Source: WHSW01 sp963842795
Lineage (GTDB): Bacteria; Actinomycetota; Thermoleophilia; Solirubrobacterales; 70-9
Direction of reading: 5' to 3'
Assembly (NCBI GenBank): GCA_963842795.1
Contig: CAWJHV010000039.1
Span: 1-64,000, forward strand
DNA length: 64,000 nucleotides
Part shown: one piece after another, positions 1 through 9,430 of the stretch
Position numbering within the stretch: position 1 is the stretch's first letter
Layout of the letters: the number at the start of each line of letters is the position of its first letter
The notes under the pieces: generated by a model
Seen by the model: only the letters and a program-made list of their open reading frames with translations
Told to the model about the DNA's origin: nothing
Databases searched by the model: none
Translations under genes and position numbers: made by a program

Positions 1-1
1 T

Positions 2-406
2 GCAGTCGTGCTCACCGTTCTCGTCCTGGCCGCCCTCGGGCTGGCCGCCTGCGGCGGAGACGACGACGAGTCCACGACCAGCGCAGAGGCCACCGGGGAG
101 ACGTCATGACCGTCCAGGGCGAGAGCGTCTCCTTGACGGCGAATCCCGACGGCGAGCTCCGCCCACGAGGAGTCCACGCTCGAGGCACCGGCAGGCTCGG
201 TGGCGATCGAGTTCGACAACCCGTCATCGACCGGCCACGACGTCGTCGTCGAGGACTCGAGCGGCGCCGAGATCGCCCGGACGGACGTGATCACCGACGA
301 CTCGGCGACCGCCGCCGGCGACTTCGAGGCGGGCGACTACACCTACTTCTGCTCCGTGCCGGGCCACCGCGAGGCGGGCATGGAGGGCACGCTCACGGTC
401 AAGTAG
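2..406 (+). CDS. Cupredoxin-domain lipoprotein, 5' partial, frameshifted
   Basis: Probable secreted copper protein of the plastocyanin/azurin superfamily, an electron carrier or copper binder anchored outside the membrane. The window opens inside the signal peptide: the second reading frame gives a hydrophobic stretch ending in the lipobox LGLAAC, then an acidic Asp/Ser/Thr linker. The last 70 residues carry a complete type-1 copper site: His in STGHDVVV, then C-x4-H-x4-M in FCSVPGHREAGM. The reading is broken twice: the linker frame stops at 107-109, the segment VSLTANPDGEL lies in another frame (106 to about 160), and the original frame resumes at about 166 with HEESTLEAPAG. The protein logic is continuous across both breaks, so sequencing indels are more likely than a decayed gene. 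The true start lies before base 1. Confidence 0.75.
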
Positions 407-416
407 GCCGGGCCGC

Positions 417-885
417 TCAGGCGGCGAGGGCGCGGCCGACCGACTCGGCGACGCAGACGGGCTTCTCGCCGCCGTCGCGCTCGAGCACGAACTTGGTCAC
501 CACGTGGTACCAGCCCTCGCCGAGGTCCTCGACGGTCTGGATCTCGGCCGTTGCGCGCACCTTCGCGCCGGCGGGGACCGGAGCGGGGAATCGGACCTTG
601 TTCCAGCCGTAGTTGATCCCCATCTTCACGCCCTCCTGGGCGATCAGCTGGCCGCGGAAGCCGTCGATCAGCGACAGGGTGAGGTTGCCGTGCGCGACCG
701 TGGTCCCGAAGGGGCTCTCGCGCTGCGCGCGCTCGCGGTCAACGTGGATCCACTGGTGGTCGCGAGAGACGTCGGCGAACTTGTCGATGTCGGCCTGGGT
801 GACCTCGACCCAGTCGCCTGGGGCCGATCGGCTTGCCGATCAGCTCGCGCAATTCGTCGATCCCCGAGATCGTCAGCGGCGCCAT
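417..885 (-). CDS. MaoC-like (R)-specific enoyl-CoA hydratase, frameshifted
   Basis: Small single hot-dog-fold dehydratase of the MaoC/NodN type, about 155 residues, expected to hydrate enoyl-CoA thioesters in lipid metabolism. The start is ATG at 885 (MAPLTISGIDELREL). After GKPIGP, near 822, the frame slips. The next frame continues with DWVEVTQADIDKFADVSRDHQWIHVD, shown here in two parts: DWVEVTQADIDKFAD and VSRDHQWIHVD. The Asp and His of DHQWIH are the expected catalytic pair. The C-terminal half (GINYGWNKVRFPAPV to the stop at 417) is intact. The length of 469 bases fits one extra base relative to a 156-codon gene. It is convergent with the cupredoxin gene and divergent from the protease. 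The family call is firm; the in vivo substrate is not visible. Confidence 0.82.
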
Positions 886-1015
886 CGAAGGCAGGGTAAC
901 GCCCCCGCCACGCGCCCCCGGGCCTGCCGCTCGTGTGAGCGATGCACTAGAAGCTGTGAGGGATATTGTTGGGCGCGCAGGTGGTGGGGTCTCATCGAGT
1001 TTCAAGGAGAGGTAC

Positions 1016-4000
1016 ATGAGCCGTCGGTCGCTGTTCGCCCTCGTTGCAGTCACGTCGAGCCTTCTCGTCGGAGGGATCGCGATCGGGGCCGCCGACTCCG
1101 GCTCGGGAGGCTCGTTCGACGCCCTCCGTGCGCCCTCCGGGCTGCCCGACGGCTTCGAGCCCGCGGTGCTGCGGGCCCAGGACAACCTCAACCGCTACTT
1201 CGTCGTCGTCGACGGCCCCTCGGTCGCCGAAGAGACGAAGGCCGAGGGATCGCTCTCCGGCCGTCAGCAGCGCGATGCGGCCGCCGCGGCGCGCCAGAGC
1301 CAGGAGGGCGCGATCGCGGCGACGCGCTCGCTCGGCGGCGACGTGATGTTCCGCTACGACACGCTGATCGACGGCTTCTCCGCGAACCTCTCCCCGGACG
1401 CCGTCTCCGCGCTCGCCGCCCGTGACGACGTGCGCTCGGTGCAGCCGGTGTCGGTGGTCGAGAGGCTGAACGAGACCAGCGTTCCGTTCATCGGCGCGAC
1501 CCGCGTCTGGCGCGACTTCGGCGCCCGCGGCAACGGGATGACGGTCGCCGACGTCGACACCGGGATCGACTACACGCACGCGAACTTCGGCGGCCCCGGG
1601 ACGGTGCCGCCTACAAGGCCAACGACCCGAACTTCATCGAGCCCGGCACCTTCCCGACCAGGAAGGTGATCGGCGGCTACGACTTCGTCGGCTCCAACTA
1701 CGACGTCGTCGACGGGGGCGCAAACGAGGACCCGACCAACGACATCCCGCGGCCGGACCCCGACCCGCTCGACGGCGCCGACGACGACCACGGCTCGCAT
1801 ACCTCCGGCACGATCGCCGGGATCGGCGTCCCGGGAGAGATCGGCAAGGGCGTCGCTCCGCAGGCGAAGCTGCTCGCGATCAAGGTCTGGGACGAGGGCA
1901 ACTCCACCGAGGACGTGCTCGTCGCCGGCTACGAGCGAGCGATGGATCCCAACGACGACGGCGACATCTCCGACGCGGCCGACGTGCTCTCCTTCTCCGG
2001 CGGCGTCGACTACGGGACGCGAACTCGGTCGAGGCGCGCGCGGCCCAGCGGGTCGTCGACCTCGGCACGGTGTTCGTCGCCTCCGCGGGCAACTCGGGCA
2101 ACCAGCCGGTCGGTGGCTCCGCCTACATCGTCGGCACGCCCGCCACCGCGCGCGGCGTGCTCTCGGTGGCAGCGTCGATCGACCAGTTCAACGCCCAGAC
2201 GATCAGCGTCAACAGCCCGGCGATCGACCTCCCCGACGACGGGATCATGGTCCAGCAGGACTGGGGCGCCGACCTGCCCGCCGGCGGGCTCACCGACGAC
2301 CTCTTCGACGGCCGCGAGCTCGACCCGCCGGCCAACCCGGGCAACGAGACCCCGGCGGACGCGCAGTTCTGCGACCCGCTGCCCGGCGGATCGCTGGCCG
2401 GCGAGACGGTGCTCGTGTTCAAGGGCTCCACCGGCGAGGGCGACTGCGGTGGCTCGGAGAAGGTCTTCCACGCCCAGAACGCGGGCGCGCAGGCCGTGAT
2501 CATGATCTCGCTCTTCGGCGGCGCTCCGAGCGCGCTCGCCTCGGGCGGCGAGAACATCACGATCCCGGCGGTGATGATCACCGCCAACGACGGCTACGCG
2601 ATCCTCGACGAGCTCAGCCCGCCGCCCCCGTACAACACGGGCACGGTGAACGCGACGCTCAACGACGCGACCACGGTGATCCCGGCCTACACCGACGCGA
2701 TGACCGACTTCACGTCGGAGGGCCCGGCGCGGGTCACCAGCGACCTGAAGCCGGACGTCAGCGCGCCCGGGTTCGACATCCAGTCGACCGATGCGGGCAC
2801 CGGCGACCTGGGGACCAAGCTCTCCGGAACGTCGATGGCGGCGCCGCACATCTCAGGCGTGGCGACGTTGCTGCGCCAGCTGCACCCGAACTGGTCGCCG
2901 GACCTGATCAAGGCCGCGATCATGAACCACGCGACCCAGAACCTGAAGGACAACCTGCTCGGCTCGCCCGTGTCGGCGACGGTCCAGGGCGCCGGACGGG
3001 TGCGTGCGGCGGCCTCGGCGGGCGCGGCCTCGGTCGCCGAGCCGGGAAGCCTGTCCTACGGCCTCGACGTCGAGTCCGAACCGACGAACGAGGTGCAGAC
3101 GTTCAAGGTCCGCAACATGGACAACATCCCGCACGGCTACTCGGTGAGCGGCGGCGGCCCGCGCTACTCGGACTTCGGTTCGACCCCGGCGCGAGTCGAG
3201 CTCTCCACCAACGGCAGCGCGTACGCGAGCTCGCGCAACTTCAGCCTCTCGCCCCACTCGACGCAGAAGGTGTGGGTGCGCCTGAAGCTGGACACCTCGG
3301 CGATCGAGGAGTTCGAGCAGGAGTTCGGCTGGTACTACTTCCACCCGAACGTCGACGGCAACGTGGTCATCGACCAGTCCGGCGCGGGTAACGACGACCG
3401 CATGCACGTTCCCTGGCACGTCGCCCCGCTGGCGGCATCCGCGAACGGGCTCTCGAAGTCGGCGCTCGACCTCACCGGCGGCTCCGACACGATGCGGATG
3501 ACGTCGAGCGCGGCCGCCGGCCGGGCGTACGGCGACCTGTACCTGCTCGGCGGCGTCGACGGGCTCGAGAGCCACGGCGAGGAGGACATCGTCGCGGTCG
3601 GCGCCCGCTCGTTCACTGGCGAAGACGCAAGGGACGGCGTCGCCGAGGGCGTGCCGACCGGCACCGACGAGTTCGCCGGGATCAGCTGGCTCGACTTCCT
3701 CGCCGATCCGGACGCGCCGGGAGACCCCGTCGAGTTCGGAGTCCAGAGCGCCGGTGTCCACAACACGACCGAGACGCTCGAGGTCGACGTGCTCGTCGAC
3801 CGCCGCGCCGACGGCGTGTACGCCGGCGACGACGAGGGCATCCCGGCCGACTACCTGATCGTCAAGGCGCCGGTTGCGGGTGGCGAGGTCTGCGTGTTCA
3901 ACCTCGCGCTTCCGAACGCGCTCGACGATTGCACGGCGACTTACTTCGCCGACTACTCGAACTACAACTCGAACCTCGTCGGGCTCGTGGTCAGCGCCGA

Positions 4001-4346
4001 GGACCTCGGCCTGAACAACAACAACGCGAAGCTCGCCTACCAGGTGACCGCCTGCACCGGCACGTTCACAGGCGACGTCCCGGGCCAGTTCTGCGACACC
4101 GCGGGCGACGTCGACCCGAGCACCGGCATCTACACGGCGCAGCTCAATGCGACCGATCCGGCGCTCGACATCGACCCGCTCGTCTGCCGCGGCTTCTGGG
4201 ACGGCGGCGCCTGCAACGGGGCCGACCCGATCGAGGTCTCGACCGGGTCCGCGGCTCCGGGCGACGACCCCGGCATCCTGGCCCTGTTCCCGAACAACGC
4301 ACCGTCGCGCACCCCGACGGTGGTGACCACGAACACCGGGCCGTAA
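1016..4346 (+). CDS. Secreted subtilisin-like (S8) serine protease with PA domain, two frameshifts
   Basis: Large extracellular subtilase of about 1110 residues, similar in layout to Vpr/C5a-peptidase-type enzymes. ATG at 1016 follows a good AAGGAGAGG ribosome site and begins a signal peptide (MSRRSLFALVAVTSSLLVGG). An inhibitor-like prodomain comes next. The catalytic Asp is in ADVDTGIDYTH (near residue 180), His in DDHGSHTSG (near 258) and Ser in LSGTSMAAPHISG (near 606). Between His and Ser lies a protease-associated insert (GSLAGETVLVFKGSTG to IPAVMITANDGYAIL). The C-terminal 450 residues are beta-rich Fn3-like modules. Two single-base losses are inferred, near 1607 (HANFGGPGTV then AAYKANDPNF) and near 2018 (GGVDYGT then ANSVEARAAQR). 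Adding two bases gives exactly 1111 codons. A strong terminator follows at 4386. Confidence 0.85.
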
Positions 4347-4385
4347 GGGCGACAGGGCCCGTCCGCGGGCCCCACGAAGCGCAAC

Positions 4386-4418
4386 GAGGGAGCCGGTCGC
4401 AGGATCGGCTCCCTCTTT
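4386..4418 (+). terminator. Intrinsic terminator after the subtilase gene
   Basis: Arms 4386-4398 and 4403-4415 pair over 13 positions with one G-T wobble. The loop is the tetraloop GCAG and the stem is followed by CTTTCC. It lies 40 bases after the subtilase stop, between two convergent genes, so it may also help stop the minus-strand neighbour. Confidence 0.85.
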
Positions 4419-4442
4419 CCTGGCGGACGCTGAGAACCGCGC

Positions 4443-4856
4443 TCAGCCGATCGTCGCCCGCGCCGCCCCCTCGTCGTAGAACTCGCGATAGCGGATCACC
4501 TTCGAGTCGCGGAAGGTGAGCACCGCGTAGATCGTCGCCTCGGTCGAGGCGCCGCTGCCCTGACCCTCGGCGTACTCGCGTGCGACGACGAACACCTGGT
4601 CGCCGTGGTCCTCGAACCGCTCCGCCTCGAGCCGGTACTCGCCCCAATGCGCCAGCCACTGCTCAAACGAGCGGCGGATCCCATCGTGCCCGCGGTAGGT
4701 CTTGGCGTCGACCCGCTCGGGGGCCTCGATCCACTCGGCGTCGGGGTCGAAGACCGCCGCGATCGCCGCCGGCAGCGCGGCGAGCAGCGCCTCCTTGCTC
4801 TCCACGTCGCCGGTCTCGAATATGCCCCGCACGATCGCGACGTTCTCCGCGCTCAC
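4443..4856 (-). CDS. SnoaL/NTF2-like polyketide-cyclase-fold protein
   Basis: Cytoplasmic protein of 137 residues with the cone-shaped NTF2/SnoaL fold. The sequence shows the family pattern: an N-terminal helix (ENVAIVRGIFETGD), the segment DPDAEWIEAPERVDAKTYRG, then GIRRSFEQWLAHW and beta strands RLEAERFEDHGDQVFVVAR and AVLTFRDSKVIRYREFYD. These proteins bind small hydrophobic molecules or act as isomerases/cyclases; no catalytic residues can be assigned here. The start is a GTG at 4856; no ATG fits better. It faces the subtilase terminator and stands alone, with 56 bases to the end of the next minus-strand gene. Confidence 0.75.
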   Translation of the reverse strand: MSAENVAIVRGIFETGDVESKEALLAALPAAIAAVFDPDAEWIEAPERVDAKTYRGHDGIRRSFEQWLAHWGEYRLEAERFEDHGDQVFVVAREYAEGQGSGASTEATIYAVLTFRDSKVIRYREFYDEGAARATIG

Positions 4857-4912
4857 CGGCGGCAGCCTAGCCCCACCGGTCGACGGCGTCGTCCGGCGAC
4901 GGGCGCGGTGCC

Positions 4913-6913
4913 TCAGTCGACCAGGCGCACCTCCAGCGCCGGCGCGGCGGCGATCGCGCCGGCGCCGTCGAGCAGCCCGAGGATGCGGGCGACGTAGGCC
5001 TGGGTCTCGGGGATCCCGGGGACGCAGTCGCAGGCGGCGACCGGGGCCGGGCCGGCGTTGTAGGCGGCGAGCGCGAGCGCCGGGGCGCCGAACTGGCGCA
5101 GCAGGTCGGACATCAGGTGCGCCTGGGCGTCGATCGCGGCGGCCGCGTCGAACGGGTCGTCGAGCCCGTACAGCGCGGCCGTGCCGGGCATGAACTGGGC
5201 GATCCCGGCGGCGCCGGCCGGCGAGACGGCGAACGGGTTGAAGTTCGACTCCGCCAGCAGCTGCGCGGCCAGCAGCGCCGCGGAGACGTTCCAGCGCCCC
5301 GCTGCCTCGGCGAGCGGCGCCCGGAACCGCGCCGGCACGAACGCCGGCAGGCTCGTCGGTGTCGTGCGGTCACCCGTCCCGGCCCTCGCGCCGGCGCCGC
5401 CGGCGCCGGACAGGTCCTCAGCCGCGGGCGAGCACGGCGCCGGACCGTCGACGTAGCCGTAGTGCCACGCCTCCCACGCGTATCGCTGCAGGAAGCCGAA
5501 CCGGCGCGCATTGGCCGCCAGCCACCCGTAGGCCTCGGGCGGGCCGAGGTCGAGCTCGGTCGCGCACCTGTGGAGCGAGGTGCCGGGAGGCGCCACCCAG
5601 CGCGGGTCCGGGTTCTGCGCCCAGAGCACGGCCTGCTCGGCGTCGGAGCGGTAGCCGTCGTTGACCAGCAGCGCGAGCCCGGCGCCGCGCGCCGCGGCGG
5701 CGAGGCGATCGAAGCCGGCGGCGACATCGGGGCGCATTCCCTCGCCCTGGCGATAGACCAGGGGTCCCGCGTAGCCGCCGCCGCTGGCGGCCGAGGGCGC
5801 CGCGCCGGTGCCGGAGTCCGGCGACGGAGACGCCTCCGCCTCGGCCTCGGCCGCGAGCGGCACCCGCGGCAGGGGCCCGGGCGTATCGAGTTCGGCACCG
5901 ACCTCCGCGCGCACCCGCAGCGGCGCGAATGACTCGGCGTCGGGAAACTCGATCCGCAGCCGCCCCTCGGCGACGCCGTTACGGTGGGCGGCGTCGGCAG
6001 CCGCGGCCGAGGCACGCGCCAGGTAGCTCGCCTTGGCCAGATGCTCGGGGTTCCGCGTTCCGCCCGGCAACCGGGCCGGAGCGAACAGGCGATCGAAGTC
6101 GTCGCGCATCGAGCGTGCCGCCGATAGCGCCGCCAGGTCGGCCGCCCGCTGCACCCGTGACTTTCCGGTGACGGCGCCGCCGAGGGCCGCGAGCAGCAGC
6201 GTGCAGAAGACGAGCGCCAGAATGCCGCCGAGGACGAGCGGCACGGCCTGGCCCGACTCCGCCGCCAGGCTCGTTCGGAGCGGCGGGCGCCACGCGCGTT
6301 CGCGGGCCGGGCCCAGCAGCCCGCGCGCGAGGCGCGCCGAGCGGCGCGAGACCTCGCCGCCGGGATCGATCCCGGCGAGCGCCCGGCGCGTCGCCACCCT
6401 CCCGGCCGGCCGAGAGGCGATCCGGGCGCGGACGCCCGCCGCGCGCAGTTCCGAGACAGCGAGCGCCGCGAGCGGCCGCTGGCGCGGCAGCTCCGCCCGC
6501 AGCAGCACCGCGGCCGGGGCGAGTCGCCCGTCGTCGAGCACCTCGCGCAGCAGGTCCGGCGGCACGGCGACGACCGCGGCGCGGACCCCGGCGCAGAGCT
6601 CGAGCGCCTCCCCCACCCGCTCGACCCAGCCCTCGTCCGCGGCGAGCCGCAGCCACGCGAGCCGGCCCCGGGCCGCGGCCTCGAAGCCGGCCGCGCGCAG
6701 CTCGCGCTCCAGCTCCCTGGCGCCGTCCGCGGCGAGCATCGTCGGGCCTCGGGCCCGCTGGCCGCCGATCTCGACGAGGAGCACCGCCCCGTCGTCGCCC
6801 GCCGCCCGGGCGGCGTCCGCCTCGCGGGCGAAGGCGACGGCAACCGCCGCGGCCCAGGCGAGCCCGCCGCCGCGGGCGCCCGGGAGCTCGGCGGCGAGGA
6901 TCACGGCCGCCAC
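4913..6913 (-). CDS. TadG-like anchor fused to VanY-type carboxypeptidase and SLT transglycosylase domains
   Basis: A 666-residue envelope protein with an unusual set of parts. Residues 1-200 are Ala/Arg-rich and not recognised. Residues 215-270 match TadE/TadG pilus-assembly proteins: ESGQAVPLVLGG, a membrane segment, then QRAADLAALSAARS. A Pro/Ser/Ala linker follows. Residues 385-490 are a VanY-type D-Ala-D-Ala carboxypeptidase: YRSDAEQ, zinc ligands in SLHRCATELDL (H448, D455) and EAWHYGY (E481, H484). Residues 525-645 are a lytic transglycosylase: catalytic Glu in LLAESNFNPFAVS (E555), then GAAGIAQFMPGTA and ALAAYNAGPAPV. GTG at 6913 directly follows the TGA of the upstream TadE gene, so translation is probably coupled. 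Expected outside the membrane, cutting peptidoglycan near a Tad-type secretion/pilus complex. The role is inferred; the domains are clear. Confidence 0.85.
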   Translation of the reverse strand: MAAVILAAELPGARGGGLAWAAAVAVAFAREADAARAAGDDGAVLLVEIGGQRARGPTMLAADGARELERELRAAGFEAAARGRLAWLRLAADEGWVERVGEALELCAGVRAAVVAVPPDLLREVLDDGRLAPAAVLLRAELPRQRPLAALAVSELRAAGVRARIASRPAGRVATRRALAGIDPGGEVSRRSARLARGLLGPARERAWRPPLRTSLAAESGQAVPLVLGGILALVFCTLLLAALGGAVTGKSRVQRAADLAALSAARSMRDDFDRLFAPARLPGGTRNPEHLAKASYLARASAAAADAAHRNGVAEGRLRIEFPDAESFAPLRVRAEVGAELDTPGPLPRVPLAAEAEAEASPSPDSGTGAAPSAASGGGYAGPLVYRQGEGMRPDVAAGFDRLAAAARGAGLALLVNDGYRSDAEQAVLWAQNPDPRWVAPPGTSLHRCATELDLGPPEAYGWLAANARRFGFLQRYAWEAWHYGYVDGPAPCSPAAEDLSGAGGAGARAGTGDRTTPTSLPAFVPARFRAPLAEAAGRWNVSAALLAAQLLAESNFNPFAVSPAGAAGIAQFMPGTAALYGLDDPFDAAAAIDAQAHLMSDLLRQFGAPALALAAYNAGPAPVAACDCVPGIPETQAYVARILGLLDGAGAIAAAPALEVRLVD

Positions 6914-7269
6914 TCAGGGCTCCCCGCCCGGCCGCCGCACCCAGGCCGTCGAGCTCACCTCGAGCGCTCGCCCCAGCGCCGCCAGGGGCGACGGCGGGCG
7001 CAGCCGGACCACGATCCGGCCGCCGGTGCGCTCGAGCTCGACCCGGTCGCGGGCCCATCCGGGCAGCGCGGCCTCGACCGCGGGCTCCGCCGGCAGGTCG
7101 GAGGCGAGCGCGATCGCCCCGGCCTCGACCGCAACGTCGGCGAGCGTGAGCGCGTACCCGGCCGCGAGCAGCTGCAGACAGAGCACGCCGCCAGGAGCAC
7201 GAACGGAAGCGCCGCGAGCAACTCGACCGACGCCTGGCCCGCCGCGCCCGCGGGCGCCGGCTCAGTCAT
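6914..7269 (-). CDS. TadE-like pseudopilin, frameshifted
   Basis: Minor pseudopilin of the Flp/Tad type, about 118 residues, inserted by one N-terminal membrane helix. ATG at 7269 overlaps the end of the upstream TadE gene by eight bases. The first part reads GAAGQASVELLAALPFVLLAA, which is the prepilin-like motif with the conserved Glu (ASVELLAALPFVLLAA). Near 7188 one base appears lost, and the adjacent frame continues as VLCLQLLAAGYALTLADVAVEA, given here as VLCLQLLAAGYALT and LADVAVEA, through to the stop at 6914. Without the repair the gene would be cut into two useless pieces. It is the middle gene of a three-gene operon and abuts the start of the peptidoglycan hydrolase fusion. Confidence 0.78.
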
Positions 7270-7609
7270 CGGCACCCGGCCCGGGGCCGAGCTCGGTCGC
7301 CGCGGTGACCGGGATGGCGGGCACGCCCGGGAGCAGCGCCGGGGCCTCCACCCGGACCTCGACCGGGCCGTCGCCGTCGATCCGCGCGCCGGGCTCGAGC
7401 CAACCCGGGAGCGCGCTCAGCGCGGCGGCTCGCGGGTCGCCGCCGACGTGGGCAGCGCGGGCCCCGGCGCGGGCCGCGTCGCCTGCGCTCCAGAGCGCGA
7501 AGCCGGCGATCGCGAGCTGGGCCACGGCGAGGAGGAGCACGGCCAGCAGCGGGAGCACCGCGACCAGTTCCGCCGCCGCCTGTCCGCGCTCGTCGGTCGC
7601 TCGATCCAT
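7262..7609 (-). CDS. TadE-like pseudopilin
   Basis: A 115-residue TadE-family protein and first gene of the Tad-like operon. The N-terminus is short and charged (MDRATDERGQAAAELVAVLPLL), with the GQAAAELVAVLP motif that marks TadE/TadG prepilin-like proteins and the Glu needed for assembly, followed by one hydrophobic helix and a helical stretch (WSAGDAARAGARAAHV). The remaining 60 residues are a small soluble domain. Such proteins are minor pilins that help assemble Flp pili or related secretion fibres. No ATPase or platform gene (TadA/B/C) lies in the window, so the rest of the machinery must be elsewhere. The ATG at 7609 is the only plausible start. Confidence 0.85.
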   Translation of the reverse strand: MDRATDERGQAAAELVAVLPLLAVLLLAVAQLAIAGFALWSAGDAARAGARAAHVGGDPRAAALSALPGWLEPGARIDGDGPVEVRVEAPALLPGVPAIPVTAATELGPGPGADD

Positions 7610-7684
7610 GCGCCCGACGGTAGGCGCACCGGGCCTACGAGATGCGCGGGCTCTGTGTCGAAGGGGTGGAGGCCGAGAACGAGC

Positions 7685-8038
7685 TCAGTAACTCGCGCGG
7701 ACGTCGCTCCAGATCTTCACCAGGCTGAAGATCGAGAGCCCGATCACCCCGAGCCAGACGAGGAGCCCGACACCCGTGTCGGTTAGCTCGTCGATCCCGA
7801 CGATCATCAACACGATCGCGCCCAGCGAGCCGAGCAGGACCGCCCGCTGGCGATCGGTGAGGCCGAGGTAGGTGAGCCGGTTCTGGCGAAAGAGCTGATA
7901 GCCGGCGAAGGCGATCAGGGCGCAGAAGATGAGGGTAAGCGCGGTCAGGATCGCCTGCGCGGCGTTGCCGCCGCCGGGAGCCACGTCGACGATCAGCGCC
8001 AGCAGGGCGATGATCGCGACGTTGCGGGCGACTCGCAT
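7685..8038 (-). CDS. Four-helix membrane protein of unknown function
   Basis: A 117-residue integral membrane protein with four predicted helices: VAIIALLALIVDVA, ILTALTLIFCALIAFAGYQLF, AVLLGSLGAIVLMIVGI and GVGLLVWLGVIGLSIFSLV. Between helices 2 and 3 is a short basic loop (RQNRLTYLGLTDRQR). No family is recognised. It is the last gene of the phosphate-transport unit, 52 bases after the small membrane protein, and 75 bases before the first TadE gene. The hydrophobic pattern, an ATG start and normal codon use support it being real. Confidence 0.65.
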   Translation of the reverse strand: MRVARNVAIIALLALIVDVAPGGGNAAQAILTALTLIFCALIAFAGYQLFRQNRLTYLGLTDRQRAVLLGSLGAIVLMIVGIDELTDTGVGLLVWLGVIGLSIFSLVKIWSDVRASY

Positions 8039-8090
8039 GCCGCTCAGCGTACCGAGCGTCGACCCGTTCCCGGTGCTGCCGCGGCGACGC

Positions 8091-8330
8091 TCACTTCGAG
8101 GTCATCACGACGACCCCGAAGACGATCGCCGCGACGGTGGCGAGCAGGCCGAGCAGCGTGAGGACCCCGAAGAGCGTCGCGTGCAGGCTGCGCCCGTCGC
8201 GGTTGGCCTCCGCGAACCGGATCGCCCCGAGGATCGCGAGCGAGAAGACGATCGTGGTCCCGACCCCGGCCGCGAACGCCGCGACCACGGTCTGCCAGAG
8301 CGCCGTGGTGTCGACGATCGTCGCGATCAT
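8091..8330 (-). CDS. Small two-to-three-helix membrane protein
   Basis: A 79-residue hydrophobic protein with helices around VVAAFAAGVGTTIVFSLAILGAI and LFGVLTLLGLLATVAAIVFGVVVM, each split here for length: TIVFSLAILGAI and LLATVAAIVFGVVVM. A charged central loop (RFAEANRDGRSLH) separates them. The start ATG overlaps the PiT stop as ATGA, so it is translated with the transporter and may assist it. The family is not recognised. The overlap makes it very unlikely to be spurious. Confidence 0.68.
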   Translation of the reverse strand: MIATIVDTTALWQTVVAAFAAGVGTTIVFSLAILGAIRFAEANRDGRSLHATLFGVLTLLGLLATVAAIVFGVVVMTSK

Positions 8331-9424
8331 GTCGCCGGCGCCGGTCCCCCGAGGCGGACCCGCCTGGCGAAGACGCCGACCGCCACCAGACCGCCCACGC
8401 TGACGATCAGCGGGCCCACGGCGCCGGGGAAGAGATTCACGAAGCCGTAGGTGAGCGCCCCGATCCCCGCCGCGGCCGGCAGCGTCAGCAGCCAGGCGAC
8501 GACGATGTTGCCGGCGACACCCCAGCGGACCGCGGAGAGGCGCTTGCCCGCACCCGCGCCCATCACCCCGCCGGCGATCACCTGGGTGGTCGACAGCGGG
8601 TAGCCGAAGTGCGTCGAGGCGAGGATCACCGCAGCGCCGGCCCCCTGGGCCGAGAACCCCTGCGCCGGGTCCATCTTGATGATCCTCGTACCCATCGTCT
8701 TGATGATCCGCCAGCCGCCGGTGTAGGTGCCGAGGGCGATCGCCGAGGCGGCCGAGATCACGACCCAGGTCGGCACGTCGAAGCCCTCCGAGGAGAGGTT
8801 GCCGTTGGCAACCAGCGCCAGGGTGATCACCCCCATCGTCTTCTGCGCGTCGTTGGTCCCGTGGGCAAGCGCCAGCAGGCCGCCGGAGAGCACCTGGCCG
8901 AGGCGGAAGCCGCGGCTCACCGGCCCGGGCCGCTGGCGGCCGACGATCCGGTAGCAGGCGACGATCCCGATCCCGCCGACGACGAAGGCGAGCACCGGTG
9001 CGATCAGCGCCGGGACCAGGACCTTGCCGAGGATGCCCTCCCCGAAGATCGCGTCGGCGCCCGCCGCCGCGAAGGTGGCGCCGACGACGCCGCCGATCAG
9101 CGCGTGCGAGCTCGACGACGGAAGCCCGAAGTACCAGGTGACCAGGTTCCAGGCGATCGCCCCGATCAGCCCGGCGAAGATCACCGTGGTCGTGATCGAG
9201 GCCGGGTCGACGACGTCCTTGGCGACCGTCGCCGCCACCGCGAGCGAGATGAACGCACCGGCGAAGTTGAGCACCGCGGCGAAGCCGACCGCGATTCGCG
9301 GCGGCATCGCCCGCGTCGAGATCGAGGTCGCGACGACGTTTGCGGTGTCGTGGAAGCCGTTGGTGAAGTCGAACGCAAGGGCCGTCGCCACGACGAGCCC
9401 GAGGATCAGATCGCCCTCACTCAC
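8327..9424 (-). CDS. PiT-family inorganic phosphate transporter
   Basis: Integral membrane phosphate:cation symporter of 365 residues. Both halves show the inverted-repeat signature of the PiT family: DFTNGFHDTANVVATSIS near residue 20 and LALAHGTNDAQKTMGVITLA near residue 190. Other typical pieces are WNLVTWYFGLPSSSSHALIGG and HFGYPLSTTQVIAGGVMGAG. About ten membrane helices are visible. The start is GTG at 9424, six bases after the stop of the DUF47 regulator, so the two form the usual PiT-regulator pair. It overlaps the next small membrane gene by four bases. Substrate is taken from the family; a divalent-metal-phosphate substrate is equally consistent. Confidence 0.92.
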   Translation of the reverse strand: MSEGDLILGLVVATALAFDFTNGFHDTANVVATSISTRAMPPRIAVGFAAVLNFAGAFISLAVAATVAKDVVDPASITTTVIFAGLIGAIAWNLVTWYFGLPSSSSHALIGGVVGATFAAAGADAIFGEGILGKVLVPALIAPVLAFVVGGIGIVACYRIVGRQRPGPVSRGFRLGQVLSGGLLALAHGTNDAQKTMGVITLALVANGNLSSEGFDVPTWVVISAASAIALGTYTGGWRIIKTMGTRIIKMDPAQGFSAQGAGAAVILASTHFGYPLSTTQVIAGGVMGAGAGKRLSAVRWGVAGNIVVAWLLTLPAAAGIGALTYGFVNLFPGAVGPLIVSVGGLVAVGVFARRVRLGGPAPAT

Positions 9425-9430
9425 GCGCGC

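Noticed and set aside
1016..4346. Calling the first subtilase a pseudogene
   Set aside because: All three catalytic motifs and the full length are kept, and the same type of one-base break occurs in nearby essential genes.
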